Assembly: GCA_050084515.1 (NCBI GenBank)
Contig: CM114274.1
Coordinates: 40,114,001 to 40,178,000, forward strand
DNA: 64,000 nucleotides
Reading direction: 5' to 3'
DNA from: Blasia pusilla
Lineage: Eukaryota; Marchantiophyta; Marchantiopsida; Blasiales
Shown: positions 1-9,239 of the stretch, in pieces
Numbering within the stretch: the stretch's first letter is position 1
How the letters are laid out: every line of letters begins with the position of its first letter
Notes under the pieces: generated by a model
What the model saw: the letters and a program-made list of their open reading frames with translations, nothing else
What the model was told of the DNA's origin: nothing
Database searches by the model: none
Program-made: the position numbers and the translations under genes

Positions 1-1527
1 GGTGAGAAACGACGCTTGACACAGTTCCTACGTGCTTATAGGAGTTGTTTTGCCTTTAGCATGAAGGAGTTGGGTTCTCTAGTTGGACCCGGTATAGGGA
101 TTGATTTGGCTAGTGGTACGCCAATCTTCCGTCGTTCCTACCGATATAGTGATATGGAGAGGGACCTGATTTAGAGTAGGACGTTGGACCTTTTGGAGGC
201 TGGATTAGTGGAGTTGTCGCATGGAGAGTATGCATCAGCCATTGTCATGCCTGCTAAAAAGGATATGCATGGCAACTACACGGATAGGCGGATGTGTGGA
301 GATTACCGTCCTATCAATCGGCAAACCAAGGCCGATAGGTATGCCATGCCAACACCTGAGGAGATCTTTGATGTGGTGGGACAGGCAAAGATTTTCAGTA
401 CTTTGGATCTTCGGGCAAGATACCATCAATTGCCGATTCGGGAGAGTAACAAGGCCAAGACGGCATTTTGGGGTGTCAATTCTCATGGCAAGGATTGTTT
501 GTACCAGTGGAAATTCTTACCCTTTGGGTTGAAGAATGCACCTGCCGAGTTTCAAAGAGTGATGGACAGGATCCTAGCAGGGTTGGATTTAGTTCGGTGT
601 TACATTGATGATATCTTGGTGTTCGGTAACACGGTGGAGGAGCATCAGATACATTTGCAGATGGTGTTTGAGGGGTTGAAAGCTCATGGTCTATGTTTGC
701 ATCTAGGAAAGTGTAAGTTCTTCCATGAGGATGTTGAGTACTTGGGTCATGTGATCTATCCAGGTGGTTTGGGAGTTTAGCAAGCAAAGGTGGAGGCTAT
801 TGCACTTATTCTACGTCCGGTAGATGTGAGTAGATTTTGAGCATTCATGGGATTGGAGAACTACTATTGGAGGTATGTGAAGGGATTTAGTGCTATGGCA
901 AAGCCTTTGAAACAATTGCTGAAATCAGATCAAGAGTGGCATTGGGGAGATGATCAGGAGAGAGCTTTTGTGGAGCTTAAGGCCCAATTGGTGGCGGCGC
1001 CTATCTTGAGGAGACCTATCAGAGGGCGCCCATTTTAGTTACACACTGATTGGAGTAGGTTGGGACTTGGAGCGGTGTTGACACAACATGATGATGAGCA
1101 CATGGAGTTTATGGTGGCCTATGCAAGTCGTTCGAATAATGTAGCGGAGTCGCGCTATAGTTCATATGAGGGAGAGTGCTTGGCAAGATAATGTGGAATG
1201 TGGGCACACTTTAGGTGTTACTTGTTTGGCACACATTTTACCCTTGTTATTGATCACCAGCCGCTCAAGTGGTTGATGGAGTCTGACAAGCTAACAGGGA
1301 AGCTTGCACGGTGGGCTCTTATCTTACAAGAGTATGACTTCCAGGTGGTACATAGACTTGGAGTTGCCAACCTTGATGCTGATGGGTTGAGTAGGAACCC
1401 ATGTACTAGCCAAGAGGATACAACTGGGGCTAGATGGCATGGCGAGGTTGATGAGGAGATGGTGCAGGTTGGCATGCATCCGCCTTTTATGTTGGTTAGG
1501 TGGACTCTAGTATGGAGGACCACATGA
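1..1527 (+). pseudogene. E1 reverse transcriptase and RNase H (stop-damaged)
   Basis: This region encodes a Ty3/gypsy reverse transcriptase followed by a DEDD RNase H. Visible RT landmarks are the block starting MPAKKD (about 250-270), the LDLRA segment near 405-420, the FLPFGLKNAP block (about 514-543) and the catalytic YIDD at about 601-612. RNase H shows the TDW aspartate near 1047, YEGE near 1168, the DHQPLKW block near 1252 and DADGLSR near 1376. Stops interrupt one frame at 172 (TAG), 778 (TAG), 838 (TGA) and 1036 (TAG); sister copies have CAG or CGA at each site. A short indel lies near 1190. The protein would be part of Pol and cannot be translated whole. Confidence 0.93.
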
Positions 1528-1551
1528 TATCTTACTCTAGTCAGAGGGTAG

Positions 1552-2745
1552 ATGGCCAGCCTTCAGATCCTAAGGTTGGAGATGGTGGGTGGTACAGATC
1601 AGCGTGATATTCTCAATGATGCGTTGGTGTTGGAGTTCCTACGAACTAGTAGGGTGCCAGGCATAGTGAGTGCCAAGGAGCGAGACCGTGTTCTTCAACG
1701 TGCTAAGAGGTATCGATTGGAGGGAACACATATTCTCCGCGTGTGGGAGGATGGTAGAGTACGAGTAGTGCCACATTTGGCTCAGAGAGAGCGCATTGTG
1801 CGACATGCCCATGAGGAGTTGGGACATTTTGGGGTAAAGCGTACGTATAGCTTACTCCTTGGCCAGTATTGGTGGCGTGGCATGCATACTCAGGTGCAGC
1901 AGTTGGTGTCACATTGTATGGTTTGTGACCGGGTGAGGGCATCATTTAATGCCCCTACACCACAATTACACCCCTTGCCTATTATGGGGTTGGGTTACCG
2001 TTGGAGTGTGGACTTTGTGGGACGTTCACTGTGCGACATCATCGATATGTGTTGGTGATGGTGGAGCACTTCTCCAAGTGGATTGAGTTGGTGGCATTAT
2101 CGGACAAGGCAAGTGAGGGAACGGCGTATGCGTTTTTGGATAGAGTGCTTAGTCATTTTGGTGCACCGGTGAAGTCTTGACCGACCAGGTCTGAGTTTCA
2201 GGGTGAGTTTGGTCTTGTGTGACAAGGCGTTGATTGATCATCGGACCACGTCTCGAGATCATCCGAGGTGGATGGTTTGGCTGGCGTGTGGTTCAGGGGC
2301 GGTGAAGAGGGCATTGCGAAAAGTATGGCCTAGAGAAGGGCATCTTGAGACCAGGATATTCGGTTGCCATGGTTAGCCATGGGGGGTAGGTTTAGTCGCC
2401 AAGCATCCTTGGCTTCCTTCTCATCTTATTTTCTGTTATCGGCCGAGATCCGACTTGCCAAGCGAGCAAAGAATTTGTCGGGAGTCTAGTGAGGTGGTGA
2501 ACCTTGATGACCGAGAGATGTGGATGAGGGTGTGTTCTCGTGGCGGAGCTCTTTCGGAGAGTTATGCCAACACCTTTGAGAATCTTGCCATTGCTCAACA
2601 CAAGGATACGTTGCGGTATGCAACCATTCGGGTGGAGGTTATCGACCATCGATTCGTAGGTTCCATATGGGGACTATGTCTATTTGCAGCAGATTGCACC
2701 GAGAACGTTGGATGTGACGGCAGCGCACTATTTTGAAAGTGCGTG
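1552..2745 (+). pseudogene. E1 integrase (frameshifted)
   Basis: Integrase joins the reverse-transcribed DNA to the host chromosome. The first part keeps the pol frame to 2058: an N-terminal helical region, then an H2C2 zinc module with histidines in HEELGHFG (about 1810-1835) and cysteines in HCMVCDRV (about 1911-1935). The catalytic core starts at YRWSVDF (about 1997), giving the first aspartate. Beyond 2030 the frame is lost. LTDQ-like and GLAER-like remnants near 2170-2300 carry the second aspartate and the glutamate region in altered form. The downstream stretch 2455-2700 matches the spacer that leads to the SH3-like tail in copy A. Several indels make it non-functional as read. Confidence 0.88.
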
Positions 2746-3033
2746 AGGTGTTAGCTTTTGGAGTTCTCATGTTGGAGGGTCGTGATGGAGTTGTTTGGAA
2801 GGACTATGTGCGTAATTGTGCGCCATGTCATCTTCCAAATGGATGGATATCATTGACCCAAGCTTAGCCATGATACGTGCTAGCTTGAGGTGCATGTTGT
2901 GTGGGTCTGCTTTGGTAACCCACCCGTATGTTGGTGTGTGATCGGTGTTCTAGGGGTTGGCACATTATGTGTTTGACTCACGTATGGATGTTGTTCCTCT
3001 TTTGGAAGGTGGGTTTGTCCTCGATGTACTTAG
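2746..3033 (+). pseudogene. E1 SH3-like integrase tail and PHD zinc finger
   Basis: After the SH3-like end of integrase (LEGRDG near 2774) comes RNCAPCHLPN (about 2811-2840), then CMLCG near 2891, a CDRC-type pair near 2940, GWH and a CL near 2955-2975, and CPRCT followed by TAG at 3031-3033. These are the eight zinc ligands of a C4HC3 PHD finger, spread over more than one frame because of small indels. PHD fingers read histone H3 tails. The same module ends four other copies in this window, so it belongs to the element. Chromoviruses carry a chromodomain at this position; none is seen here. Confidence 0.82.
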
Positions 3034-3195
3034 GAGAGGTAGATGACTTGATCTTTGCATGATATGGATTACAGATGTGCGACTAACGATGGGGCAACCT
3101 AGCACCCGGCCTTCTGATTCGGGCACCCAAGAAGGTGTATAGCATGTAGTAGATGTATAGGGCTACCTGGGAGTTAGAGGGACCTAACCGCCTGT

Positions 3196-3207
3196 TAGGG
3201 GGGCGAG
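3196..3207 (+). other. E1 polypurine tract
   Basis: A purine-rich run (AGGGGGGCGAG) lies directly before the TGTGG start of the 3' LTR. Copies E2, A, B and E1' have the same G-run at the same place. Its position fixes the 5' border of the 3' LTR. Confidence 0.8.
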
Positions 3208-3208
3208 T

Positions 3209-3792
3209 TGTGGTACACTTGTGTTTGTGGATGCTCTCGTCTATGTTATGTATGTATGTATGTGAGTATGGTATGTCAGCGATGTATGTTGTATGACGAT
3301 GTGGATTCGCACGACAACTGTCATGACCATACGGATTATGTCATAGAGAATAGTGTGCTAGTAGAGGCCATTCCTTATGTAGGATCGTAGTGGCTTGGTA
3401 GAGATGCGGTTTCATACATAGGGTTGGGGGTTACTCAGTTGGGGGTGACTTTCCCAATAGGGCCCGCTCTTAGGTTGGAGGATATAAGGTGGAGTGCACT
3501 CAAAGAACAGTCAGTTCTTTGAGTTGAGCCTGTTGCGTTAGGAGTTAGCCTTGGTAGTGAGTAGAGCTCTTGGCTATGGTGTTTCCCGCAAGCTTTGATC
3601 TAGATTCTCTCATCGTGGAGTGGGTTTGGCTCGATTGTATGTGATTCTATACATGTTTTATGACAATAGGTCTTTCACGGAGTTCAGTTGTGGTACACTT
3701 GTGTTTGTGGATGCTCTCGTCTATGTTATGTATGTATGTGAGTATGGTATGTCAGCGATGTATGTTGTATGACGATGTGGATTCGCACGACA
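3209..3792 (+). repeat. E1 3' LTR with internal direct repeats
   Basis: The LTR starts TGTGGTACAC after the polypurine tract and ends CGCACGACA, so it has the TG...CA ends expected. It is about 584 bp. A TATA-like box (GATATAAGG, about 3481-3489) lies in the middle and would serve as the Pol II promoter. The first 108 bp (3209-3316) recur almost unchanged as the last 104 bp (3689-3792), differing mainly by one TATG unit. The same start-equals-end design is found in the LTRs of E2, A and E1'. Confidence 0.82.
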
Positions 3793-4238
3793 AAGTCATC
3801 TTGGCATTCCCTAGTTTTCTTGCTAAAGTTATTTAATGGTAGAAAACTTCCATTATTGCTTCATTTCCATATTTGCATTGAATCCTTTCACATGCATGAA
3901 TTTCATAATTTATGTATTTAAGGAGCATGTGTAGGTGCAACAACGTACCTCAAAGGAGTCCTTGGGCACAGGGCTAGAATGTATGGAGAGAAACAAGTTG
4001 CCTAAGAAACCAGGTTTCACACAATTGACTTCATCGGTAAATGTAAATGCATAACTCTTTTCTTACCCGTTGGCTTGACATGGCTAGTATTAAGACCTTC
4101 ATCTGATTGGATCATGGAGTTAGTATCATATCCTTAGTCATGTTGAATTATGGTGTTAGTATCATGATTGTATCTGAGTGTGTAATTGCAAAACCATAGT
4201 TTTTTGGTACCTAATTGATCGTTGGATTATATATGCAG

Positions 4239-5614
4239 AGTGTGGAATCTAGAGTCACTATTCAATTGGAAGAAATGGAAAAGAAGTGGAGCGTAGATTT
4301 GGATGATGTGAAGTTGCAGATGGAACGGCAGAACAAAGCATTAAGTGTACTTGTGGAAATGGTGTCCAAACTTACTTCAAAGGATGTGTCTTCGACACCA
4401 CACCAGATTTCTAGTTCCCCGCCATCCAATTCTCAACCATATGCAACAACATATGAGAAGCTCACATCAGGTAGCCCATTCTCATTCTTCCGCCCTTGAT
4501 TTTCAATGGTTATAACTACTTGTCCTTTCCAGCATGAGCATTTCACAACTAAATTTCTTTGTTTTGAGTAACTTAAAGTCACTGTTGAACCTATACCAAC
4601 GTCTACAGGCGGACAATTAGGGAAGAGGAAGATCTCTACACAAAAAGAGGCAATGGCAACTACACAATCTGGTGGTAAGTTGAGAGTTTAGCTTCACTAC
4701 ATATAGGGTCTTATAATGTAATTACTTGTTGAAGTGAGGAATCTGGTTTTACAATTCATTTCTCAATACTTGGGTTGTTTGTTGAAGTGCCAGAACGGAG
4801 CAACAAAAGGATAAGTTCCACAGAAAGTGCAGATGGTGATACTCGAATCACTCGTAAGTATGTCATCCTTGGCATAGTTTATCTGTGGCATAGTTTTCAA
4901 ACTATCCACAAAACAATACTCATTTCTTTCTACAACGTTCAATGGACTTTGTCGTGCATAATGTGCAGAAAGTGTGAGTATGGATAGCCAAGCCAAATCA
5001 TCACCAGCCAAAAGACAGAAGTCTAGGCTACAATCTGATGGTTTGAATGAGCAGGAAAGTGAAATTAGATCAGGCTCGTCTAAGAAAATAACTAAGGTAA
5101 TTTATCTCATCTATAATGGTCTCTTCTATTCAAGGTTTATATGACGACACAGATATTTCTTGTTGTGGACAGTCAAATGGTCGTCTAGGACTTGTGAACT
5201 TTTCACATCATCTTCCGAAATGGGGATGGTCTTTCAAACAGGTATATCATAGCAATTTTTTATTTTCAGATTAATGGTGCAAATGCATTTGGAAAGAATT
5301 TGAATTGATACTAACTAAATACCTGTGTATTTTTTTAGCTACGAATTGGTGATCACGTATTACTCACCAAGCCAAAGTTGAGTAAGATGGTGCTTGGGTC
5401 AGGAGTTATATCAGGTTTTGGTGGAAGAGACAAGTTCCATGCCAAAGACATCCCCTTAGGCATGATGAGGGTTGATCTAAACGAGGTGTTCGAACCAGAA
5501 CATGCTTTGTGGATGCCGAATTTGATAGACAAACCTGCACAAGAAACATTTGGTGATGCTCTTGGTTCAAGCATGCTCTGGCTAGAGATGCATATGAGAA
5601 AGGTGATTCAGTAG
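4239..5614 (+). CDS. Multi-exon transposon protein with DUF8039-like end, 5' incomplete
   Basis: Six exon-like blocks are bounded by good AG and GT sites: about 4239-4470, 4609-4674, 4788-4853, 4969-5096, 5173-5241 and 5339-5614 (stop TAG). The first block encodes a coiled-coil-like acidic segment (EEMEKKWSVDLDD), the middle ones Ser/Lys-rich linkers with KRQKSR-type basic patches. The last encodes a compact domain beginning GDHVLLTKPK and ending GDALGSSMLWLEMHMRKV. That pattern recalls the DUF8039 or Ptta/En/Spm-associated domain of plant transposon proteins, which ends in a GDA(L/V)G..(V/I)xW motif. The start codon lies further upstream or was lost to E1. The family match is from memory and moderate. 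Confidence 0.5.
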
Positions 5615-6099
5615 AATAGTCTTTTCTTTTGGCACCCAACTATCTAAGGTGCAACAACTTTATTTTCATGGATGACATAATCTCTCTTACTCTTTCAAGA
5701 TGAGATCATAAACCCTACTATATTTGATCTTTGTTTTTTTATCTATTTTTGAATTATAACCCCATGTAATAATGATTCATTTTGTAATTTGGTGTATGGA
5801 AGCTACTCTTTAGTGACATTCCATCCCTCAAAATATATTTTCAAGAGTATGTTTTCATTATTTGCTTGGATAATTGCTTGTGTATGTTTCGTTTGTAGCA
5901 AGACATTCTTATTACATCTCTTTCTAAACTCACAGAAAATTCATGTAGTTTCTTGATTACATCAAGATGCCACTACTCAATATAACAACATAGCGCTCAT
6001 GTGCTACTTCCATATAGTTGAGTTGACTTGTTTCTGGATATATGATGTTGTTTTAGTTATGTGCGTTTTTTTCAAAATTATACTATGTGCTAAGGTGAA

Positions 6100-6932
6100 C
6101 GCTTAAGTGTTCACCATATAAATGGAAAAGAGGATTTCAATAATTCAAATCCATTCATTCTTGCACCGTTCAAAAGGCATAATAAACATTCCAAAATATC
6201 CAAAATTTATATTCCCACTAGTCATATCAATATAACTTGCACAGTACCGTTCAAAAACTAAAGTAGTAAGCTTCAAGTTCTCTCTAGTCATAATTGTATG
6301 ACTCATGCAGTTCCGTTGCAATGACTACATAATTTCCGCTACTCACAGTCATATCTTTGTGACTAAACCAGTTGTGTCCGCTTTTATAGTACTCATGTAA
6401 CTCTACTCTTCTAGTCATAGTACATGACAACATGAGTCTATACCAACATTTCAATAAAATAAATGACTACATGAATTGCCAACTATAATTGAATGGAGTA
6501 CACTTGGTGCATTTTGATAGGATATTCTGAACTTTTGCACACCAACCATGACTAAAAGAGTCGTTGGTGGTAACTAGAAAAATATACACATATGACTAGA
6601 TGAGTCGTACTCAAGTCCACATCATCAGTGACATGTCACAGCAATAGTCCATGTCATCAATGACACATCACACTAAATAGTCCATGTCACTGATGATGTG
6701 TCATTATTCCACGTCATTTGAGTGACGTGTTAGTCATGGCCTCATGACTACACCCTCGAGTCATATACCAACCTCCACCTAAGCTGACCATCCTAGTTAG
6801 CCTAGTCGCCAAACAAATATGACTTGGCTTTTGTGTCTAAAGTAGTCGTTAGTCATTGTTAGTCGTGGTATGTAAAATATGACTCATATGAGTCATATAA
6901 CCTAGTCATAAAACCAGGGATTTCTTCTAGTG
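6100..6932. repeat. Subterminal repeats and right terminus of the CACTA element
   Basis: Short motifs built on GACTCAT and its complement ATGAGTC/AGTCAT occur many times in both orientations, for example near 6299, 6349, 6436, 6598, 6768 and 6884-6905. They stop at the CACTA terminus at 6932. Such arrays bind the element's TnpA-type protein in known En/Spm elements. Confidence 0.6.
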
Positions 6933-6935
6933 TAC

Positions 6936-7313
6936 GTAACATCGGACCCCAAAATTCTTAACTATAAAATCTCTATAAACTACTTTACCCTTGTACATGA
7001 GGAAGATAGCACAACTAGTGTTAAACCCTACTTGAGCAGGCCTATTGACGTCCATGGATCACTATATAAGGACATACAAAGTACAATCCTATGTCCTTCC
7101 ATATGTGACGATAGGAAGGATCATCGGAGTTTGAGATTGAATGATTTGGTTCATGAACGCCTCCCCAAAGTGATAAATTAAATAGAGAGTGAACCAGTGC
7201 CTATCTACAAAGAGTACCTTAACCTGGTATGGATTGAAGAAAGGAAAGTCGAGCACAACTCATTTTCCATCCCTATCCATGCTTGACAGATATTCTCTAC
7301 TCTCCTTCCATAT
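6936..7313 (-). repeat. R repeat (LTR-like), copy 3, partial
   Basis: Read on the minus strand this matches about 48310-48620 and 49880-50250. It includes the stretch around a TATATAA-containing region (7060-7068) and the segment that ends GGGTCCGATGTTACG. It begins directly after the CACTA terminus and runs into the pyrimidine-rich repeat at 7300. No gene is seen; the small reading frames are shadows. Confidence 0.6.
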
Positions 7314-7500
7314 TCTTTCTCATTCCCCTTCCCTCCCTACCCTCCTCCCCGCCCCGACTTCCCTCCATGTTCCGCACTTTCTTGTTTCTTCCTTCCCCCA
7401 CCTCCACTTCCTCCTCCCTTAGTGCCCTTCCGCAAGTTCCATTTCTCTTGTTGGGATCCGATTTTTCTGAGATATTTTTCAGTAAGGTAGGCGGCATGAG
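7300..7500 (+). repeat. Pyrimidine-rich dispersed repeat (GGTTGCATG family), partial
   Basis: The C/T-rich stretch here (CATTCCCCTTCCCTCCCT-type sequence) matches about 9020-9170 in reverse and about 54420-54560. Only the inner part of the repeat is present in this copy. Confidence 0.55.
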
Positions 7501-7515
7501 TGGCCATGAATGAAA

Positions 7516-8776
7516 TTATGACTTTGGATCATTGTTGGACAACGTAGTAGGAGTGAATCGTTTAGCTAGCTTAGAGTATGGAACAGAGGGATTGAAGATA
7601 CGTTGATCACATAACAAGCAAGAGCATGTATGGGAAAAGCTACATCCTCTCGGTGAGGGAGAACAGGCTCCAAATCTATTTGATGATTCCTTACTCAAGA
7701 CTAATGAGTTGGTTTTTGAAGCCCTCAAAGAAGGATTCGAATGTGCCAAAGAGTTATTGCGCAGGTTGAACATGTCACCTCGAAGTTCCTTACCAGTTGC
7801 AAAGAGAAGGTGGTGATTGCATCCTTGGGACGTGGAGGTAGAGAGACATGGCTTGAAACAACTATCATGGCAGTGATTGTGTTGTGTGATGATGTAGAAG
7901 ACATTGAGGAGCATGCATGCAATATTGGGGCTTGGTCAATTGAGCCCCCACTCGGGGAGTTTTTGGAATTGGAAGACCCTGAGGAAGATTTGAATCAGAT
8001 TGATTGTTGGGCCACTAAAAATGTTAGGGATTTTAGTGAACCAATGATAATAGATGGTGTAGAGGTATAGGTGGACAATGATAACTTAGAAGAGATGGAG
8101 ACACTCGCAGGAGAAGTAAGACATGTCTTAGGAGCGGTTTAGGAAGAATTGACTAACGTGCAGGTAACTGGTACAGTAGTGCCTACTGTAACTTATGAGG
8201 GCAGAACTATCTTCAAATCTACTTTGGTGAGTCAATTATCTTTCAATCCTTTCATGTCAAAGGATAGGCTAACTCGGATATCCCAGAAGGCCTATTACAC
8301 AACTGGTAAGGGAAAAGAATGTGATGCTAATTGCCCTAGTTATTTGGTTGATATCGGTAGTGATGTAGCTCTTTTGTTCGAGTCTTCTCCAGAGTCTAGT
8401 CCTTCAACCAGGTCAAAAAATTCAAAGAAAAGGAAAGGGAAAGAAAAACAACTAGTTTTGGAGGCAGAAGTGGCAAAAGAGGAATATTGGTTGGGTCAGA
8501 TTGAGTTTATGGAGGCATAAGAATGGTTCTCATTGGGTCAAGCGTCAAAAGGCCATTGATTTATTGGACATGCCTGTACCTACTTCCAGAGATAAGAGAA
8601 GCATGCGTCGATTGCAGTGCAACTGGTACAAGTCAATTGGTAACAACAAAACCTTGTTTACTTATAATGCAACAGATGGACAGTGGATTGATATTGAGAT
8701 GGTCATTTCTAATGTAAAATTGAGAATGAAATCTAGTATACAAGACAAAGTTTATGTCCTAGATTTAGCCGACTGA
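7516..8776 (+). pseudogene. Degenerate ORF of unknown transposon-like protein
   Basis: Readable blocks follow each other on the plus strand at about 7741-8070, 8149-8520 and 8501-8776, separated by stops and a frame change. The first is acidic (LELEDPEEDLNQIDC). The second has a Ser-rich then Lys-rich stretch (SKKRKGKEKQ) like a nuclear targeting region. The last contains RRLQCNWYKSIG and ends DLAD-stop. I do not recognise a family. Dispersed repeats lie on both sides, so a transposon remnant is the most likely origin. Confidence 0.35.
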
Positions 8777-8897
8777 CAAGCTCTAACTACATACATTTAG
8801 ACTAGTTGGGATGAGTGTCTTAGTATTCAAGATGAGCATTGATGTTTTGAGACTAGTCACAAAATACAAATTGCAACAAGACCAACTATGATAGGCA

Positions 8898-9236
8898 TGG
8901 TTGCATGAAAACACATAAGTCCATCCCTAAGGCGGACATGGACAAACAAGTGTGAATATATTCGCAGACATGGATCGCAAGAGGTGGGGCTTACACTTAT
9001 AGCACATGGTGGAAGGAAAGGCAAGGGTAGGCAAGGCAAGGCAATAAGGGAGAAGCAAGTGGAGGTGGGGGAAGGAAGAAACAAGAAAGTAGGAAACATG
9101 GAGGGAAGTCGGGGTGGGGGGAGGATAGGGAGGGAAGGGGAATGAGAAAGAATATGGAAGGACGTAAGTCCACAGATATGAACATGTTCGTAGAGAAGAA
9201 CTTTGTCCATATGCGACTGTGGTGATAGGCTAAAGG
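8898..9236 (-). mobile_element. MITE-like element with GGTTGCATG ends
   Basis: One end reads GGTTGCATG at 8898; the other, near 9230, reads as a degenerate form of the same on the opposite strand. Inside each end is a copy of a (G)GACATGGAC / TCCATGTCCG(C/T) motif and a CATAAGTCC motif, and the centre is the pyrimidine-rich block shared with 7300-7450 and 54420-54560. Related starts occur at about 54343 (GGTTGCATGTGGACAAAG) and 59115. No coding capacity is seen. Size and ends fit a short non-autonomous DNA transposon, but no target duplication was confirmed. Confidence 0.5.
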
Positions 9237-9239
9237 CAT

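Larger units (their letters stand above)
1..3792 (+). mobile_element. E1: 3' part of a Ty3/gypsy-like retrotransposon with PHD finger
   Basis: The window opens inside pol of an LTR retrotransposon. In order it holds reverse transcriptase, RNase H, integrase, a PHD finger, a polypurine tract and the 3' LTR. From base 1 to about 2030 one frame is kept, broken only by stop codons; after that small indels shift the integrase frame. The order RT-RNaseH-integrase is that of Ty3/gypsy elements. E1 is nearly identical to the minus-strand copy E1' at the other edge of the window, so the two are close relatives. Its 3' LTR abuts the sequence of a CACTA-type element at 3793. Gag, protease and DNMT would lie upstream of the window. 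Confidence 0.93.
3793..6932 (+). mobile_element. CACTA (En/Spm)-type transposon, right part
   Basis: The right end at 6932 reads TTTCTTCTAGTG, which on the other strand is CACTAGAAGAAATCCC, the terminal motif typical of plant CACTA elements. The 800 bp inside it is packed with GACTCAT/ATGAGTC and AGTCAT motifs, as expected for subterminal transposase-binding arrays. A multi-exon gene (4239-5614) lies inside. The left end is not visible: E1's 3' LTR abuts at 3793, and the remaining part may lie beyond E1 outside the window. No classical TnpD transposase is present in the visible part. Confidence 0.65.

Noticed and set aside
2746-3033. Chromodomain at the end of integrase, as in chromoviruses
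   Set aside because: No aromatic-cage chromodomain pattern is present. The cysteine/histidine spacing is that of a PHD finger in all five copies.
3205-3800. Two separate short (~105 bp) LTRs in tandem
   Set aside because: The TATA box lies between the blocks, the polypurine tract marks only the first, and the same layout recurs in E2, A and E1'.
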